In this document: positions 16,855 through 27,224 of the stretch, piece by piece
Numbering within the stretch: position 1 is the first letter of the stretch
How the letters are laid out: each line of letters opens with the position of its first letter
Assembly (NCBI RefSeq): GCF_010974825.1
Contig: NZ_JAAILA010000008.1
Span: 62,001 to 126,000, forward strand
DNA length: 64,000 nt
From: Aeromonas rivipollensis
GTDB lineage: Bacteria; Pseudomonadota; Gammaproteobacteria; Enterobacterales; Aeromonadaceae
Reading direction: 5' to 3'
The notes under the pieces: generated by a model
The model's database searches: none
What the model saw: only the letters and a program-made list of their open reading frames with translations
Told to the model about the DNA's origin: nothing
Made by a program: the position numbers and the translations under genes

Positions 16855-18497
16855 AGGGACACCTCCGGTTGGCGCAGCACTATGGCGTGGCAGGGGCATT
16901 GATCGTGACAGGCACCGCAGCCGGTGCAGCGATCCGCATCCACCCGATAGCCCAGACCCGGCCCCAGCTTGGTGATGGCCTGCTCGGGGCAGCTGCCGTA
17001 GCAGCCGTCGCACTCGAAGCAGTTGCCGCAGGAGTAGCAGCGCGCCGCCTCGTAGCGGGCCGCCGTCTCGTCCAGCCCACCTATGATCTCGCCAAAGTCG
17101 TCCCGCGCCCACGCCGGTTTGACCGGCTGACTGCTGGCGGGCGCATGGGTCTGGAACCAGAGCTGCAGCTGCTCGGGCCCCACCAGCGGGAATGAAAGCG
17201 GTTTGTGGTAGTGGCGACCGCGCAGCCAGGCATCCATATGGCGCGCCGCCTTCTTGCCATGGCCGGTGGCTATGGTGACGGTGCGCTCCGAGGGCACCAT
17301 GTCGCCACCCGCAAAGAGACCCGGCACATCCGTCATCAGGTTGCCCGCCACCTGCACCACTCCCTCCTTGTTGATCCGCACGCCGGGGATGCTCTCCAGC
17401 ACAGAGAGGTCGACCTCCTGACCCAGCGCCAGAATCAGGGAGTCCGCTTCCAGGGTTTCAAACTGGCCGGTGGGCACCGGCTTGCCCTGCCCGTCCAGCG
17501 CCATCACCTCCACCTCGATGCTGGTGCTGTCGAGCTGGCGGATGCTGCGCAGCCAGTTGATCTTGATCCCCTCCTCCTCGGCCTCAAGGGCTTCGAAGGC
17601 GTGGGCGGGCATATGATCCCGGTCGCGGCGGTAGATGATCATCGCCTCTTCAACACCGAGGCGGCGGGCGGTGCGGGCCGCGTCCATGGCGGTATTGCCG
17701 CCACCGTAGATGGCCACTCGCCGCCCCAGTCTGGGGGGCGGCAGTCCTTGCTCCTCGGCCAGACTGGCCTGTTCGAGGAAGCTCACCGCATCGAGGATCT
17801 TGCCCGCCTCCCGGGCCGGAATATCGACCCGCTTGGCCAGATGGGCGCCTATGGCCATAAAGACGGCGTCAAAGCCCCCCTCGTCACGCGCCTTGAGCAC
17901 GTCTTCCACCTTGTGATTGAGGGTCAGCGTCACACCAGCGGCCAGGATGCGGGCCACCTCCCTGTCCAGCACATCGCGGGGCAAGCGGTAAGCGGGAATA
18001 CCAAAGCGCAGCATGCCGCCGGCGAGCGGCCCCGCCTCACGGATCTCCACCCGATGGCCGAGCCGATTGAGATGCCAGGCGCAGGAGAGGCCTGAGGGCC
18101 CGGCACCGATCACCAGCACCTTCTTGCCGCTGGCGGGCGCCGGGGTTGCAGGCAGCCAGCCCTTGGCCAGCGCCTCGTCACCGAGGAAACGCTCGATGGC
18201 ATGAATGGAGACGGCATCGTCCACCTGGGCGCGGTTGCAGGCGCTCTCGCAGGGGTGATAGCAGACCCGGCCATGGACGGCGGGCAAGGGGTTCTCTTCG
18301 ACAAGCGTCTGCCAGGCCGCCTCGAAGCGGCCCGCTTCGGCCAGGGCAAGCCAGGCCTGGATATTCTCGCCAGCCGGACAGGCGTGATTGCAGGGTGGCA
18401 GGGCCGGTTGCCAGACGGGCAGCCGGGTGCGGACCGGGCCCGTTCCCGATTTCAGGGAGAGATCCGGCTGTGGGGTCATATCCAGTTGTTTGCTCAT
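16851..18497 (-). CDS. Fe-S flavoprotein oxidoreductase (glutamate-synthase small-subunit-like) with C-terminal ferredoxin domain
   Basis: A 548-residue protein. The N-terminal Cys-rich helical domain has CNHACPAGENIQAW and CYHPCESACN; then come an FAD site (VLVIGAGPSGLS), an NAD(P) site (AIYGGGNTAMDAA), a FAGGD motif, and two C-terminal ferredoxin clusters (CYSCGNCFECDGCYGSCP and CTGCGACHDQCPC). This matches GltD-like NAD(P)H oxidoreductases with an added 2[4Fe-4S] module. Coupling to nifJ by an ATGA overlap suggests it passes electrons between the pyruvate enzyme and NAD(P)H; this is inference from context. The start at 18497 is the first sensible Met. Confidence 0.85.
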   Translation of the reverse strand: MSKQLDMTPQPDLSLKSGTGPVRTRLPVWQPALPPCNHACPAGENIQAWLALAEAGRFEAAWQTLVEENPLPAVHGRVCYHPCESACNRAQVDDAVSIHAIERFLGDEALAKGWLPATPAPASGKKVLVIGAGPSGLSCAWHLNRLGHRVEIREAGPLAGGMLRFGIPAYRLPRDVLDREVARILAAGVTLTLNHKVEDVLKARDEGGFDAVFMAIGAHLAKRVDIPAREAGKILDAVSFLEQASLAEEQGLPPPRLGRRVAIYGGGNTAMDAARTARRLGVEEAMIIYRRDRDHMPAHAFEALEAEEEGIKINWLRSIRQLDSTSIEVEVMALDGQGKPVPTGQFETLEADSLILALGQEVDLSVLESIPGVRINKEGVVQVAGNLMTDVPGLFAGGDMVPSERTVTIATGHGKKAARHMDAWLRGRHYHKPLSFPLVGPEQLQLWFQTHAPASSQPVKPAWARDDFGEIIGGLDETAARYEAARCYSCGNCFECDGCYGSCPEQAITKLGPGLGYRVDADRCTGCGACHDQCPCHAIVLRQPEVSL

Positions 18498-18647
18498 ACA
18501 TTGCTTTCTTCTTTGTTGGGTAACAGGCCCGCTCCGAATGCACTTGATACCGTGTAGCCTGGGCAGACGGTGGCCGGAGAGGGAAGAAGCGAAAGCGTCA
18601 GAAACTGGAAGCTGGCTCGATGATGGGCCGTTTTTTGTACGCACCTG

Positions 18648-18661
18648 GGGATCAGGATCAA
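18648..18661. promoter_or_regulatory. Candidate FNR site upstream of the nifJ operon
   Basis: GGGAT-CAGG-ATCAA (plus strand) equals TTGAT-CCTG-ATCCC on the minus strand: 8 of 10 consensus positions of an FNR box (TTGAT-N4-ATCAA). It lies about 150 bases before the Fe-S flavoprotein gene and about 190 before the divergent MOSC gene. An anaerobic regulator would suit the oxygen-sensitive NifJ. The rest of the 353-base gap 18498-18850 contains a C7/G6 hairpin (18753-18772) and nothing else I can name. Confidence 0.4.
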
Positions 18662-18850
18662 TAAATGTTGCACTTTATGAGGAGTTTCCCCCGGGATCCG
18701 ACCCCGATCACATGGCGCCGCTGGCTGGCACCGGCCAGGCGCCGCCTCGCCTGCCCCCCCATGATGGGGGGCAAGAGAGGATTGCCGCACAGGACAGGAA
18801 TCGTTATCTTGCCCTCTTCACTGGAATCGCCACAGCACAAGGACCCTGAC

Positions 18851-20653
18851 ATGCCCAGCCTCGCCAGCATACATCTCTACCCCATCAAATCGACGGCGGG
18901 CATGCCGCTGACCCGCGCCCTGGTGACCGAGGAGGGGCTGCTGGGGGATCGCCGCTACATGGTGGTCAAGCCGGACGGCAGCTTCATCACGGCCCGCACC
19001 CATCCCCAGTTGCAACTGGTGACGGCCACCCCGGTGGAGGGCGGCCTGCAACTGCGTTACCCGGGAATGGCGCAGCTCAGGTTGCAGGAGGCCGACTTCA
19101 GCCGCGCCCCCCAGGCCACCGGGGTCTGGGGCGACAGCTTCCATGCCCTGCACACCCAGTCCCAGGCCGATGAGTGGCTGAGCCAGGTGGCGGGGGAGCC
19201 GGTTCGCCTGCTCTGGCTCGGCGAAACCTCTGACCGTTTTCGGGAGAAAACCGGTACCCGGGTCAGCTTTGCCGACGGCTATCCCCTGCTGCTGATCAGC
19301 CAGGCCTCGCTCGATGACCTCAACCTGAGATCCGATGCCCTGCATCAGATGAGCCAGTTTAGGACCAACCTGGTGGCGAGCGGCACCCGCCCCTTCGAGG
19401 AGGATGGCTGGAAGCGGATCCGCATCGGCGAGGTGGAGTTTCTGGTGGCCAAGCCCTGCAGCCGCTGCATCATGACCACTGTGGAGGCAGGCACGGATCG
19501 CTTCAACGCCCTGAAAGAGCCGCTCGCCACCCTGACCCGCTACCGCCGTGGCGAGGATGGGGATGTCTATTTCGGCCAGAATCTGGTGGCGCTGAACGAG
19601 GGCTGGATTGAGGCAGGCAGCGAGATCGAGGTGCTGGAAAGCACCCGCCCCCATGTCTACCCCAATGCGGCGCCGAAGAAGCGGGAGCTGGTCTGCGTGG
19701 CCCGCGAGCCCCTGGCCCGGGATCTGGAGACCTTCTGGTTCGAGGCCGCCGACGGCGAGCCCCTGCCCGACTATCTGCCGGGCCAGCACCTGCCCATCAG
19801 CCTCGACATCAAGGGGGAGAGGCAACAGCGCCGCTATACCCTGAGCTCCACCCCGGAGAGACCCGAGCGTTACAGCATCAGCGTCAAGAAGCTGGCCGAT
19901 GGCCGTATCTCCCCCTGGCTGCACCATGAGCTGCGGGTGGGCGACCACCTGCTGGCCGCCCCCCCGGCCGGGGAGTTTCACCTCGGCACCGAGCGCAAGC
20001 TGCTGCTGCTCTCGGCGGGCTCAGGCGTCACCCCCATGCTCTCCATCGCCCGCACCCTGCATCTCAGACACGAACTCGGCGACGTGCACTTTATGCACCT
20101 GTGCCGCAGCGAGGCCGACATTCCTGCCGCCGCCGAGCTGCACGCCATGAGTCAGGCAGGCATGCAGCTGACCCTGATCCTGAGCCAGCCCGATGCGCAC
20201 TGGCAGGGCATGAGCGGTCGCCTTGGCAAGGGGCACCTCGCGCAGGTCAGGGATCTGCTGGCGCGGGAGATCTTCCTGTGCGGCCCCCACGGCTTTATGA
20301 GCGAGGCGGTCAGGCTGCTGCAGGAGCAAGGGGTCGCCGCCGAGCGCATCCGGCAGGAGAGCTTTGGCGGGGCCATTCTCTCGGTGGCCCGCCCCCACAA
20401 GGCGGTGCAGCTGCGCATCGGCGAGCAGACCTTCGCTGGCAACAACCAGGGCACCATACTGGATCAGGCCCACAAGCAGGGGGTGGAGCTGCCCTGGAGC
20501 TGCCGCGCCGGCATCTGCGGCAGTTGCAAGCAGACCCTGCTCGAAGGGGAGGTAGATCACCCGGACGCCCCGGCCATCACGGCCGCCGAGCGGGCCGCTG
20601 GCAGGATCCTCACCTGCTGCGCCGTGCCGCTGACCGATCTGGTGATCAAATAA
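18851..20653 (+). CDS. YcbX-like MOSC protein fused to ferredoxin reductase and 2Fe-2S domains
   Basis: A 600-residue modular protein. Residues about 1-270 are an N-terminal MOSC beta-barrel plus MOSC domain (start SLASIHLYPIKSTAG; Cys in KPCSRCIMTT that holds the molybdenum cofactor in relatives). Residues about 280-510 are an FAD/NAD(P) ferredoxin-reductase module (RRYTLSSTPE, SAGSGVTPMLSIA, CGPHGFM). The end is a plant-type 2Fe-2S ferredoxin (CRAGICGSCK, later CC). E. coli YcbX, which reduces N-hydroxylated compounds, has MOSC and ferredoxin only and needs a separate reductase; here a reductase resembling Hcr is built in. AAGGA seven bases before the ATG supports the start. Confidence 0.85.
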   Translation: MPSLASIHLYPIKSTAGMPLTRALVTEEGLLGDRRYMVVKPDGSFITARTHPQLQLVTATPVEGGLQLRYPGMAQLRLQEADFSRAPQATGVWGDSFHALHTQSQADEWLSQVAGEPVRLLWLGETSDRFREKTGTRVSFADGYPLLLISQASLDDLNLRSDALHQMSQFRTNLVASGTRPFEEDGWKRIRIGEVEFLVAKPCSRCIMTTVEAGTDRFNALKEPLATLTRYRRGEDGDVYFGQNLVALNEGWIEAGSEIEVLESTRPHVYPNAAPKKRELVCVAREPLARDLETFWFEAADGEPLPDYLPGQHLPISLDIKGERQQRRYTLSSTPERPERYSISVKKLADGRISPWLHHELRVGDHLLAAPPAGEFHLGTERKLLLLSAGSGVTPMLSIARTLHLRHELGDVHFMHLCRSEADIPAAAELHAMSQAGMQLTLILSQPDAHWQGMSGRLGKGHLAQVRDLLAREIFLCGPHGFMSEAVRLLQEQGVAAERIRQESFGGAILSVARPHKAVQLRIGEQTFAGNNQGTILDQAHKQGVELPWSCRAGICGSCKQTLLEGEVDHPDAPAITAAERAAGRILTCCAVPLTDLVIK

Positions 20654-20694
20654 GAGGATGGCGCCGCCACGGGGCGGTGCCATCACCACAAAGC

Positions 20695-20724
20695 AAAACG
20701 GCTGCCCTGAGGCAGCCGTTTTCT
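20695..20724. terminator. Bidirectional terminator between the MOSC fusion gene and htpX
   Basis: AAAACGGCTGCC (20695-20706) pairs with GGCAGCCGTTTT (20711-20722) around CTGA: a 12-bp perfect stem with A and T tracts on either side. It serves both convergent genes. Confidence 0.85.
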
Positions 20725-20739
20725 TATGGCGTCTGGCAA

Positions 20740-21612
20740 TCAGCCACGCAGGGCGGCGATGCGCTGCTCTATGGGCGGGTGGCTCATGAACAGCTCGCTC
20801 ATGGAGCGCTTGCCGTTGATGCCGAAGGCCATCATGGCCCCTTCCATCTGCGGCTCGGCACCACGGGAGAGGCGCTGCAGCGCGGCTATCATCTTGTCGC
20901 GGCCGGCCAGCTTGGCGGCACCGGCGTCGGCGCGGAACTCACGCTGACGGCTGAACCACATGACGATCATGGAGGCCAGCACGCCAAACAGCATCTCCAG
21001 CACGAAGACGGTGATCATGTAGGCAAAGCCGCCGGAGCTGCTGCTCTCTTCGCTGTTGTTGGAGCTGAAGAAGTTGCTGATGACGCCGGCCACTATGCGG
21101 GCGAAGAACATCACGAAGGTGTTCACCACCCCCTGGATCAGGGTCAGGGTCACCATGTCGCCGTTGGCCACGTGGCTCACCTCGTGGGCCAGCACGGCTT
21201 CCGCCTCGTCACGGCTCATGCTGTAGAGCAGGCCGGAGGAGACGGCGACGAGGGAATCGTCACGACGGGCACCTGTGGCAAAGGCGTTCATCTCGGGAGA
21301 GTCGTAGATCCCCACTTCCGGCATCTTGATGCCAGCCTCACGGGCCTGACGGGCAACAGTGCTCACCAGCCAGTGTTCTGTCTCGTTGCGGGGCTGCTCG
21401 ATGACCTGGACGCCATAGCTGCGCTTGGCCATCCATTTGGACATCAGCAAGGAGATAAAGGAACCCCCAAAACCGAACACGGCACAGAACACCAACAGAC
21501 CGGAAATGCTGGACTTGTTGATCCCCAGAACCGAGAACAGGATATTGAGTACCACCCCCAGCACCAGCATGACGGCCAGGTTGGTCACCAGGAATAGCAT
21601 AATTCGCTTCAT
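20740..21612 (-). CDS. htpX: Membrane zinc protease HtpX
   Basis: A 290-residue inner-membrane M48 metalloprotease that degrades misfolded membrane proteins with FtsH. Two N-terminal membrane helices (residues 4-25 and 35-58), the zinc motif HEVSH with the upstream AEAVLA helix, the third ligand region in [10 protein letters not shown], and two further hydrophobic segments between them match E. coli HtpX. AAGGAG precedes the ATG at 21612. Confidence 0.94.
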   Translation of the reverse strand: MKRIMLFLVTNLAVMLVLGVVLNILFSVLGINKSSISGLLVFCAVFGFGGSFISLLMSKWMAKRSYGVQVIEQPRNETEHWLVSTVARQAREAGIKMPEVGIYDSPEMNAFATGARRDDSLVAVSSGLLYSMSRDEAEAVLAHEVSHVANGDMVTLTLIQGVVNTFVMFFARIVAGVISNFFSSNNSEESSSSGGFAYMITVFVLEMLFGVLASMIVMWFSRQREFRADAGAAKLAGRDKMIAALQRLSRGAEPQMEGAMMAFGINGKRSMSELFMSHPPIEQRIAALRG

Positions 21613-21746
21613 ATTGACTCCTTGTGAGATATAGATGCATGGTTCGGGCCAGTTCACAATCGACCTGATACCACACCTGCTCCCGATCATAGACAGACTC
21701 GATGAATGTTTGCTGAATGTCGGGCCCAGCTAAGCTGCCGAGGGGG

Positions 21747-22427
21747 TCAGCCCAGGGACGAGACGTCGAGACAGCCGCGCAGATCCGCCTCGAGCGGCTG
21801 GTCTACGAAGGGGATCTCTCCCAGAAATGGGGCCGGCAACAAGGCTTTCAAGGTGGCCAGGTTCTCCGGGTAGCGACTCATGTGCGGATCCACCCGATTG
21901 ACCACCCAGCCAGCCAGGGTCAGCCCCTGGTGGCGGATGGCGGCGCAGGTGAGCAGGGCATGATTGAGGCAACCCAGCTTGGCCCCCACCACCAGGATCA
22001 CCGGCAGGCGCTCAAGGGCGACCCAGTCGGAGAGCAGATGCTGGTGATCCAGCGGCAAAAACCACCCCCCCGCCCCCTCGATTATCACCAGTTCGGCACC
22101 GGCCCGTTCAATCTCCCGCAATCCAGCCGACAGGCCCGCCAAAGGAATGCTCGCCCCCACCTCCCGGGCGGCTATATGGGGGGCTATGGGGGGCTCGAAG
22201 GCATAGGGGTTGACCGAGTCGATGGGCAGCGGGAGGCTGGCGGCCGCTTGCAACTGCTGGGCATCTAGGTTGCGAAGCCCCTCGGGGGTGCGGGCACAGC
22301 CGGCGGAAATCGGCTTGTAGCCAGCGCAGGAGATGCCTTGGGCGGCGAAGGCTTGCAGCAGGGTACGGGCGACCAGGGTCTTGCCCACGTCTGTGTCGGT
22401 GCCCGTGATGAAATAGGATCTGACCAT
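21747..22427 (-). CDS. bioD: Dethiobiotin synthetase
   Basis: A 226-residue ATP-dependent ligase that closes the ureido ring of biotin precursor DAPA with CO2. The P-loop GTDTDVGKT, GYKPISAG and the IEGAGGW loop are all present. It is the last gene of the bioBFCD transcription unit, separated from bioC by 121 bases. GAGGAA lies five bases before the ATG. Confidence 0.94.
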   Translation of the reverse strand: MVRSYFITGTDTDVGKTLVARTLLQAFAAQGISCAGYKPISAGCARTPEGLRNLDAQQLQAAASLPLPIDSVNPYAFEPPIAPHIAAREVGASIPLAGLSAGLREIERAGAELVIIEGAGGWFLPLDHQHLLSDWVALERLPVILVVGAKLGCLNHALLTCAAIRHQGLTLAGWVVNRVDPHMSRYPENLATLKALLPAPFLGEIPFVDQPLEADLRGCLDVSSLG

Positions 22428-22548
22428 GATGATTCCTCAGCGCAGTTCAAGGTGGCGCTCTGGCACCACCTGGGTATCAATGATGGGCTTGTGCCGGGCG
22501 GCTAACCTCGCCCGGCCCAAGGCAAAAAACGGGTGATCCCGCGGCCGA

Positions 22549-23349
22549 TCAGCGGCGGACAAGGCGCCCGAGACAGACCTCATAGCTGGCGGCCAGCAGG
22601 CCGTCGGGCTGGCGGTGGCGTTCATAGGCTTCCCCGAGACGCCTCAGGCGCTGGCGGTTGCCAAGCCCCGCGGCCCTGTCGTCATTGACCTGGCTGGCCC
22701 CTATGCCCTTGAGATCCCGCAGCAAGTCATTGAGCTCCAGATAGGCGAGGGACCAGGTGACAGAGGTCAACTCAGGCGCCTGAAACCCCGCGGCGCCAAT
22801 GGCCTGCTGCAACTGGGGCAGGGCGAGGAAGCGATTGACGTGGGCGTGCCCGTCGACGACACCCCAGGCCTCGCGCAACTGCCAGAGGGAGTCCACAAGC
22901 AGGGTCGAGAACAGCAGTTGGCCGCCGGGCTTGAGCACCCGGTGGATCTCGGCAAACGCCTGGGCCGGGCGCTCGCACCACTGCAGGGCCAGGCTGGAGA
23001 AGACCCAGTCCAGGCTCTGATCCGCGAAGGGCAGCGCCTCCGCATCGCCGCACACCAGCCGGGCGCCGCTGCCACGCAGGGCGGCCTGGGCCAGCATGCC
23101 GGGGGCGAGATCCAGCCCGTGCAACTGCTGGCAACGACCCGCCAGCGCGGGCAGGAAGAAGCCGGTGCCGCAGCCCAGATCCAGCCCGCAAACCGTCAGT
23201 TCAGAACCGACCTGCCCGTCCGGCATCAGGTCAAGCAGCGCCTGCCCCACCTCCTGCTGGAAGCGGGCATGGGCGTCGTAATGACGGGCGGCCGCCCCGA
23301 AGCGGCGGGCGAGCTGGGCCTTGTCGACCTGCTGGAAACGCTCATGCAT
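22549..23349 (-). CDS. bioC: Malonyl-ACP O-methyltransferase BioC
   Basis: A 266-residue SAM-dependent methyltransferase that caps malonyl-ACP so that fatty acid synthesis can make pimeloyl-ACP. Motif I is GLDLGCGTGFFLPAL, motif II near GDAEALPFADQSLDWVFSS, and the post-motif HRVLKPGG. The Met at 23349 has GAGGGG seven bases upstream and overlaps the bioF stop by eight bases. Confidence 0.92.
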   Translation of the reverse strand: MHERFQQVDKAQLARRFGAAARHYDAHARFQQEVGQALLDLMPDGQVGSELTVCGLDLGCGTGFFLPALAGRCQQLHGLDLAPGMLAQAALRGSGARLVCGDAEALPFADQSLDWVFSSLALQWCERPAQAFAEIHRVLKPGGQLLFSTLLVDSLWQLREAWGVVDGHAHVNRFLALPQLQQAIGAAGFQAPELTSVTWSLAYLELNDLLRDLKGIGASQVNDDRAAGLGNRQRLRRLGEAYERHRQPDGLLAASYEVCLGRLVRR

Positions 23350-24538
23350 GGCAAGCCCCCTCGGCACCTGCACCTAGCGGGCAAGGGCCCAAGGCATAGA
23401 GCAGGCTGTCCACATCCTGCTCGCGGTGCGCCGCACTCAGGGTGATGCGAAGGCGCGCCGTGCCGACCGGCACAGTGGGTGGGCGGATGGCGCTGACCCA
23501 GACGCCGCTATCCCGCAGCCGCTGGGCCAGTTGCAGGGCAGCCGCGCTCTCCCCCACCAGCAGGGGCTGGATCGGGGTCTCGCTTGCTCCGAGCCGCCAG
23601 CCCAGCGCCTCGGCCCCCTGCCGGAAGCGGGCGATCAACTGGCCAAGATGAGCGCGGGCATCATCAGCAGCGCGTACCAATTCGATACTCTTGCTGACCG
23701 CACAGGCCTGGGCGGCCGGCATATGGGTGCTGTAGACATAGTGGCGGGCAAAGTTGACCAGGTACTCCACCAGCTCGCGGCTGCCCCCCACGAAGGCACC
23801 GGCGACCCCAAGCGCCTTGCCAAAAGTGCCCATCTGGATGTGTACGCTGGCCGGATGTACTCCCTGCGCCGCCAGGGTGCCACGCCCTTGTGGCCCCAGC
23901 ACACCGAGACCATGGGCATCATCGATCATCAACCAGTTGCCGCTCCGGGCGGCGAGGGTTGCAAGCTCGTGCCAGGGGCCCTGATCCCCGTCCATGCTGA
24001 AGACCCCTTCCGAGACGATCAAGCCACGGTTTGGCTCAAGTTGACGCTCAAGGGCCGCCATGTCGTTGTGGCCGAAGCGCTTCATCCTGCAAGGGAGCTG
24101 GCTGCCCATCTCCTGCAGGGAGGCGTGGTTGAGCCTGTCCTGCCACAGCAGGTGCTCCTTGCCGAGCAGGGCCTTGAGCACCGCCTGATTGGCGGAAAAA
24201 CCGCAGTTGAACAGCAGCACCGCCTCCACCCCGAGCCACTCGGCCAGGGTCTCCTCAAGCTCTTGGTGGGCACGGCTGTAACCGGTTACCAGCGGCGAGG
24301 CGCCAGCGCCCGCACCATGGCGGTCGATCCCCGCTTTGAAGGCGGCCTTGATGGCGGAGTGATCGGCGAGCCCCAGGTAGTCGTTGGCAGAGAAGTTGAG
24401 GTAGTCGCGCCCATCGACCACCAGCCTGGCGCCAGTGGGGCCATCGGTGGCGATGCGGCGGCGCAGCAGGTCCGCCTGCTCGCGCCCGGCCAGGGCCTCC
24501 CCCAGCGCAAAGGGGCCTGTGACAACAGGGGAAGTCAT
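23342..24538 (-). CDS. bioF: 8-amino-7-oxononanoate synthase
   Basis: A 398-residue PLP enzyme joining pimeloyl-ACP and alanine. The conserved [19 protein letters not shown] and the PLP-lysine region [17 protein letters not shown] identify it. Start at 24538 overlaps the bioB stop by ATGA, so bioB and bioF are translationally coupled. The protein is slightly longer than E. coli BioF (384), mainly at the N terminus. Confidence 0.93.
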   Translation of the reverse strand: MTSPVVTGPFALGEALAGREQADLLRRRIATDGPTGARLVVDGRDYLNFSANDYLGLADHSAIKAAFKAGIDRHGAGAGASPLVTGYSRAHQELEETLAEWLGVEAVLLFNCGFSANQAVLKALLGKEHLLWQDRLNHASLQEMGSQLPCRMKRFGHNDMAALERQLEPNRGLIVSEGVFSMDGDQGPWHELATLAARSGNWLMIDDAHGLGVLGPQGRGTLAAQGVHPASVHIQMGTFGKALGVAGAFVGGSRELVEYLVNFARHYVYSTHMPAAQACAVSKSIELVRAADDARAHLGQLIARFRQGAEALGWRLGASETPIQPLLVGESAAALQLAQRLRDSGVWVSAIRPPTVPVGTARLRITLSAAHREQDVDSLLYALGPCPLGAGAEGACHA

Positions 24539-25623
24539 GAACGGACGGCACCTGCGCGGGGGCGGGTGGCATCGTAGAAGAGTTCGCGAGGCTCGCTCTG
24601 GCGGCTCACCTCGGCCAGCAGCTCCTCTTCTTGAACCTGATCCGGCTTCTGGGCGCGCTGGGCGGGACGGATGCCGAGCCGCTTGAAGAGCTGCATGTCG
24701 CTGTTCTCGTCGGGGTTCGGGGTGGTCAAGAGCTTGCAGCCATAGAAGATGGAGTTGGCGCCGGCCATAAAGCACATGGCCTGCATCTGCTCGTTCATCT
24801 TCTCCCGCCCGGCGGAGAGGCGCACGTGGGAGGCGGGCATCATGATGCGCGCCACCGCTATGGTGCGGATAAATTCGAAAGGATCCAGGTTCTCCTCATT
24901 TTCCAGGGGAGTCCCCTTCACCTTGACCAGCATGTTGATGGGCACGCTCTCCGGGTGGCGCGGCAGGTTGGCCAGCGCCATCAAGAGACCCGCCCTATCT
25001 TTCGCCTGCTCCCCCATGCCGACGATGCCACCTGAGCACACCTTCATGCCGGCGCCGCGCACGTGCTCCAGGGTATCCAGCCTGTCCTGATAGGTGCGGG
25101 TGGTGATGATGTCACCGTAGAACTCCGGCGAGGTATCGAGGTTGTGGTTGTAGTAGTCAAGGCCGGCGGCACCGAGGCGGGCGGCCTGATCCGCGGTCAG
25201 CATCCCCAGCGTCATGCAGGTCTCCATCCCCAGCCCGCGCACCTCCTCGACCATGCGGAGGATATAGGGCATGTCCCTCTCCTTCGGGTTGCGCCAGGCG
25301 GCCCCCATGCAGAAGCGCGACGAGCCATTGGCCTTGGCCTCGCGGGCCCGCTCCAGCACTTTTTCCACCTCCATCAGCCGCTCGGTTTCGAGCCCGGTGT
25401 GGTAGCGAGCGCTCTGGGGGCAATATTTGCAATCCTCCGGGCAGGCGCCGGTCTTGATGGAGAGCAAGGTGCTCACCTGCACCTCGTTCGGGTCGAAATG
25501 GGCGCGGTGTACCGTCTGGGCCTGGAACAGCAGATCGTTGAATGGCAGGGCAAACAGGGCCTGAACCTCGGCGAGGGTCCAGTCGTGACGAAGGGCGTGA
25601 CCGCCCAGGGTGAGAGCATTCAT
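24535..25623 (-). CDS. bioB: Biotin synthase
   Basis: A 362-residue radical-SAM enzyme inserting sulfur into dethiobiotin. It has the radical-[11 protein letters not shown] (4Fe-4S) and the conserved residues of the auxiliary 2Fe-2S cluster region ([17 protein letters not shown]). The ATG at 25623 fits the family start; a longer frame from 25695 crosses the bio promoter region. First gene of bioBFCD, divergent from bioA. Confidence 0.95.
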   Translation of the reverse strand: MNALTLGGHALRHDWTLAEVQALFALPFNDLLFQAQTVHRAHFDPNEVQVSTLLSIKTGACPEDCKYCPQSARYHTGLETERLMEVEKVLERAREAKANGSSRFCMGAAWRNPKERDMPYILRMVEEVRGLGMETCMTLGMLTADQAARLGAAGLDYYNHNLDTSPEFYGDIITTRTYQDRLDTLEHVRGAGMKVCSGGIVGMGEQAKDRAGLLMALANLPRHPESVPINMLVKVKGTPLENEENLDPFEFIRTIAVARIMMPASHVRLSAGREKMNEQMQAMCFMAGANSIFYGCKLLTTPNPDENSDMQLFKRLGIRPAQRAQKPDQVQEEELLAEVSRQSEPRELFYDATRPRAGAVRS

Positions 25624-25769
25624 ACATGGCTTCCAGTTGTTATAAGTGGGATCCTGCGCCGCCATCCTGGGATGAAGGACCGCAAAAGCCGCCACAGGCC
25701 GACCTCCTCGCAGTGAGGCCTGGCGCCAAGTGGCTGAAATTGTTGGCTAGTGTAGAGAGCGCGCGTAGA

Positions 25770-25803
25770 CTGTCAACACCGACCAGATCAAACCAATTGA
25801 CAA
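25770..25803. promoter_or_regulatory. Candidate BirA operator between bioA and bioB
   Basis: CTGTCAACA (25770-25778), 16 bases, AATTGACAA (25795-25803): each arm matches 6 of 9 positions of the BirA consensus TTGTAAACC/GGTTTACAA and the spacing is the one used by BirA. It sits in the 191-base divergent bioA-bioB region, where enterobacteria carry the same site, so biotinyl-BirA would repress both directions. Confidence 0.6.
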
Positions 25804-25814
25804 CAGAACACAAA

Positions 25815-27089
25815 ATGACCAATCAAGAATTCGACCTGCACCACGTCTGGCACCCCTATACCTCCCTCACCCATCCCCTGCCCTGCTATGAAGTGGCCAG
25901 CGCCAAGGGGGTGACCCTCACCCTCAGCGACGGCCGTGAACTGGTGGATGGCATGAGCTCCTGGTGGGCCTGCGTCCACGGCTATCAGGTGCCGGAGCTG
26001 GACGCCGCCGCCACTGCCCAGCTCGGCAAGATGTCCCACGTGATGTTTGGCGGCCTGACCCATGCTCCTGCGGTGGAGCTGTGCCGCAAGCTGGTGGAGA
26101 TCACACCAAAAGGGCTGGATCGGGTGTTTCTGGCAGATTCGGGGTCGGTAGCGGTGGAGGTGGCACTCAAGATGGCCCAGCAGTACTGGCATGCCAAGGG
26201 GACGCCAAGGGCCAAATTTGTCTCCCTGCGGGGCGGCTATCACGGCGACACCTTCGGCGCCATGAGCGTCTGTGACCCCGATGGCGGCATGCACGAGCTC
26301 TACAAGGGCTTCCTGCCGGAGCACCATTTCGTGGCCGCCCCGAGCTGCCGCTTCCACGCCCAGTGGGACGAGAGCTGCGTGGTGGAGCTGGCGGAGCTGG
26401 TTGCCGATCGCCACGAAGAGATTGCCGCCATAGTGCTGGAGCCCATAGTCCAGGGGGCGGGCGGCATGCGCTTCTATCATCCCCGCTACCTGCAGTGGGT
26501 GCGCGCCCTGTGCGACGAGTTCGGCCTGCTCTTGATTGCCGACGAAATAGCCACCGGCTTTGGCCGCACCGGCCAGCTGTTTGCCTGCGACTGGGCGGGG
26601 ATCAGCCCCGACATCATGTGCCTGGGCAAGGCGCTCACCGGCGGCTACCTGACGCTGTCGGCCACCCTCACCACGGAGCAGGTCGCCCGCACCATCTGTG
26701 ACGGCAAGGCCGGGGTCTTTATGCACGGCCCCACCTTTATGGGCAATCCACTCGCCTGCGCGGTGGCCAACGCCTCCATCGATCTGCTGCTGGCCTCGCC
26801 GTGGCAGGAACGGGTACAGGCCATCGAGCATCAGCTGCGCACCGAGCTGGTGCAGCTGACCCTCAACCCGGCGGTGGCGGATGTGCGGGTACTCGGCGCC
26901 ATCGGCGTGGTAGAGATGAAGGAGCGGGTGGACGTGGCGCGCATCCAGCGCAAGTTCGTCGAACTGGGAGCCTGGATCCGCCCCTTCGGCAAGCTCATCT
27001 ACCTGATGCCCCCCTTCGTCATCAGCCCCGAGGAGCTGCGGGTGCTGACCCGCGCCATCCATGAGGCCATCACCAGCGGCGAATTCTGA
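25815..27089 (+). CDS. bioA: Adenosylmethionine-8-amino-7-oxononanoate aminotransferase
   Basis: A 424-residue class-III aminotransferase that converts KAPA to DAPA using SAM as amino donor. HVWHPYTS at the start, [23 protein letters not shown], and the PLP lysine in [10 protein letters not shown] are BioA-typical. Start at 25815 lies 12 bases after the candidate BirA site. A strong terminator follows. Confidence 0.95.
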   Translation: MTNQEFDLHHVWHPYTSLTHPLPCYEVASAKGVTLTLSDGRELVDGMSSWWACVHGYQVPELDAAATAQLGKMSHVMFGGLTHAPAVELCRKLVEITPKGLDRVFLADSGSVAVEVALKMAQQYWHAKGTPRAKFVSLRGGYHGDTFGAMSVCDPDGGMHELYKGFLPEHHFVAAPSCRFHAQWDESCVVELAELVADRHEEIAAIVLEPIVQGAGGMRFYHPRYLQWVRALCDEFGLLLIADEIATGFGRTGQLFACDWAGISPDIMCLGKALTGGYLTLSATLTTEQVARTICDGKAGVFMHGPTFMGNPLACAVANASIDLLLASPWQERVQAIEHQLRTELVQLTLNPAVADVRVLGAIGVVEMKERVDVARIQRKFVELGAWIRPFGKLIYLMPPFVISPEELRVLTRAIHEAITSGEF

Positions 27090-27102
27090 GTCTGGATGAA
27101 TA

Positions 27103-27130
27103 GGCCCTGCATGAGAATGCAGGGCCTTTT
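27103..27130 (+). terminator. Terminator of bioA
   Basis: GGCCCTGCAT (27103-27112) pairs with ATGCAGGGCC (27117-27126) around GAGA and is followed by TTTT. Confidence 0.85.
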
Positions 27131-27224
27131 GGCTCTTTTTCATCAGAATGTGAGCAAGACACCAGAACCCGGCTGGCGAGGGGAGTAGACTGCGCGGGTT
27201 TTACCCAACAGATGTACCTTTCCC

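Noticed and set aside
14023..16902. A 959-codon open frame on the plus strand antisense to nifJ
   Set aside because: High GC creates long antisense frames. It lies fully within nifJ, has low-complexity composition and no family features.
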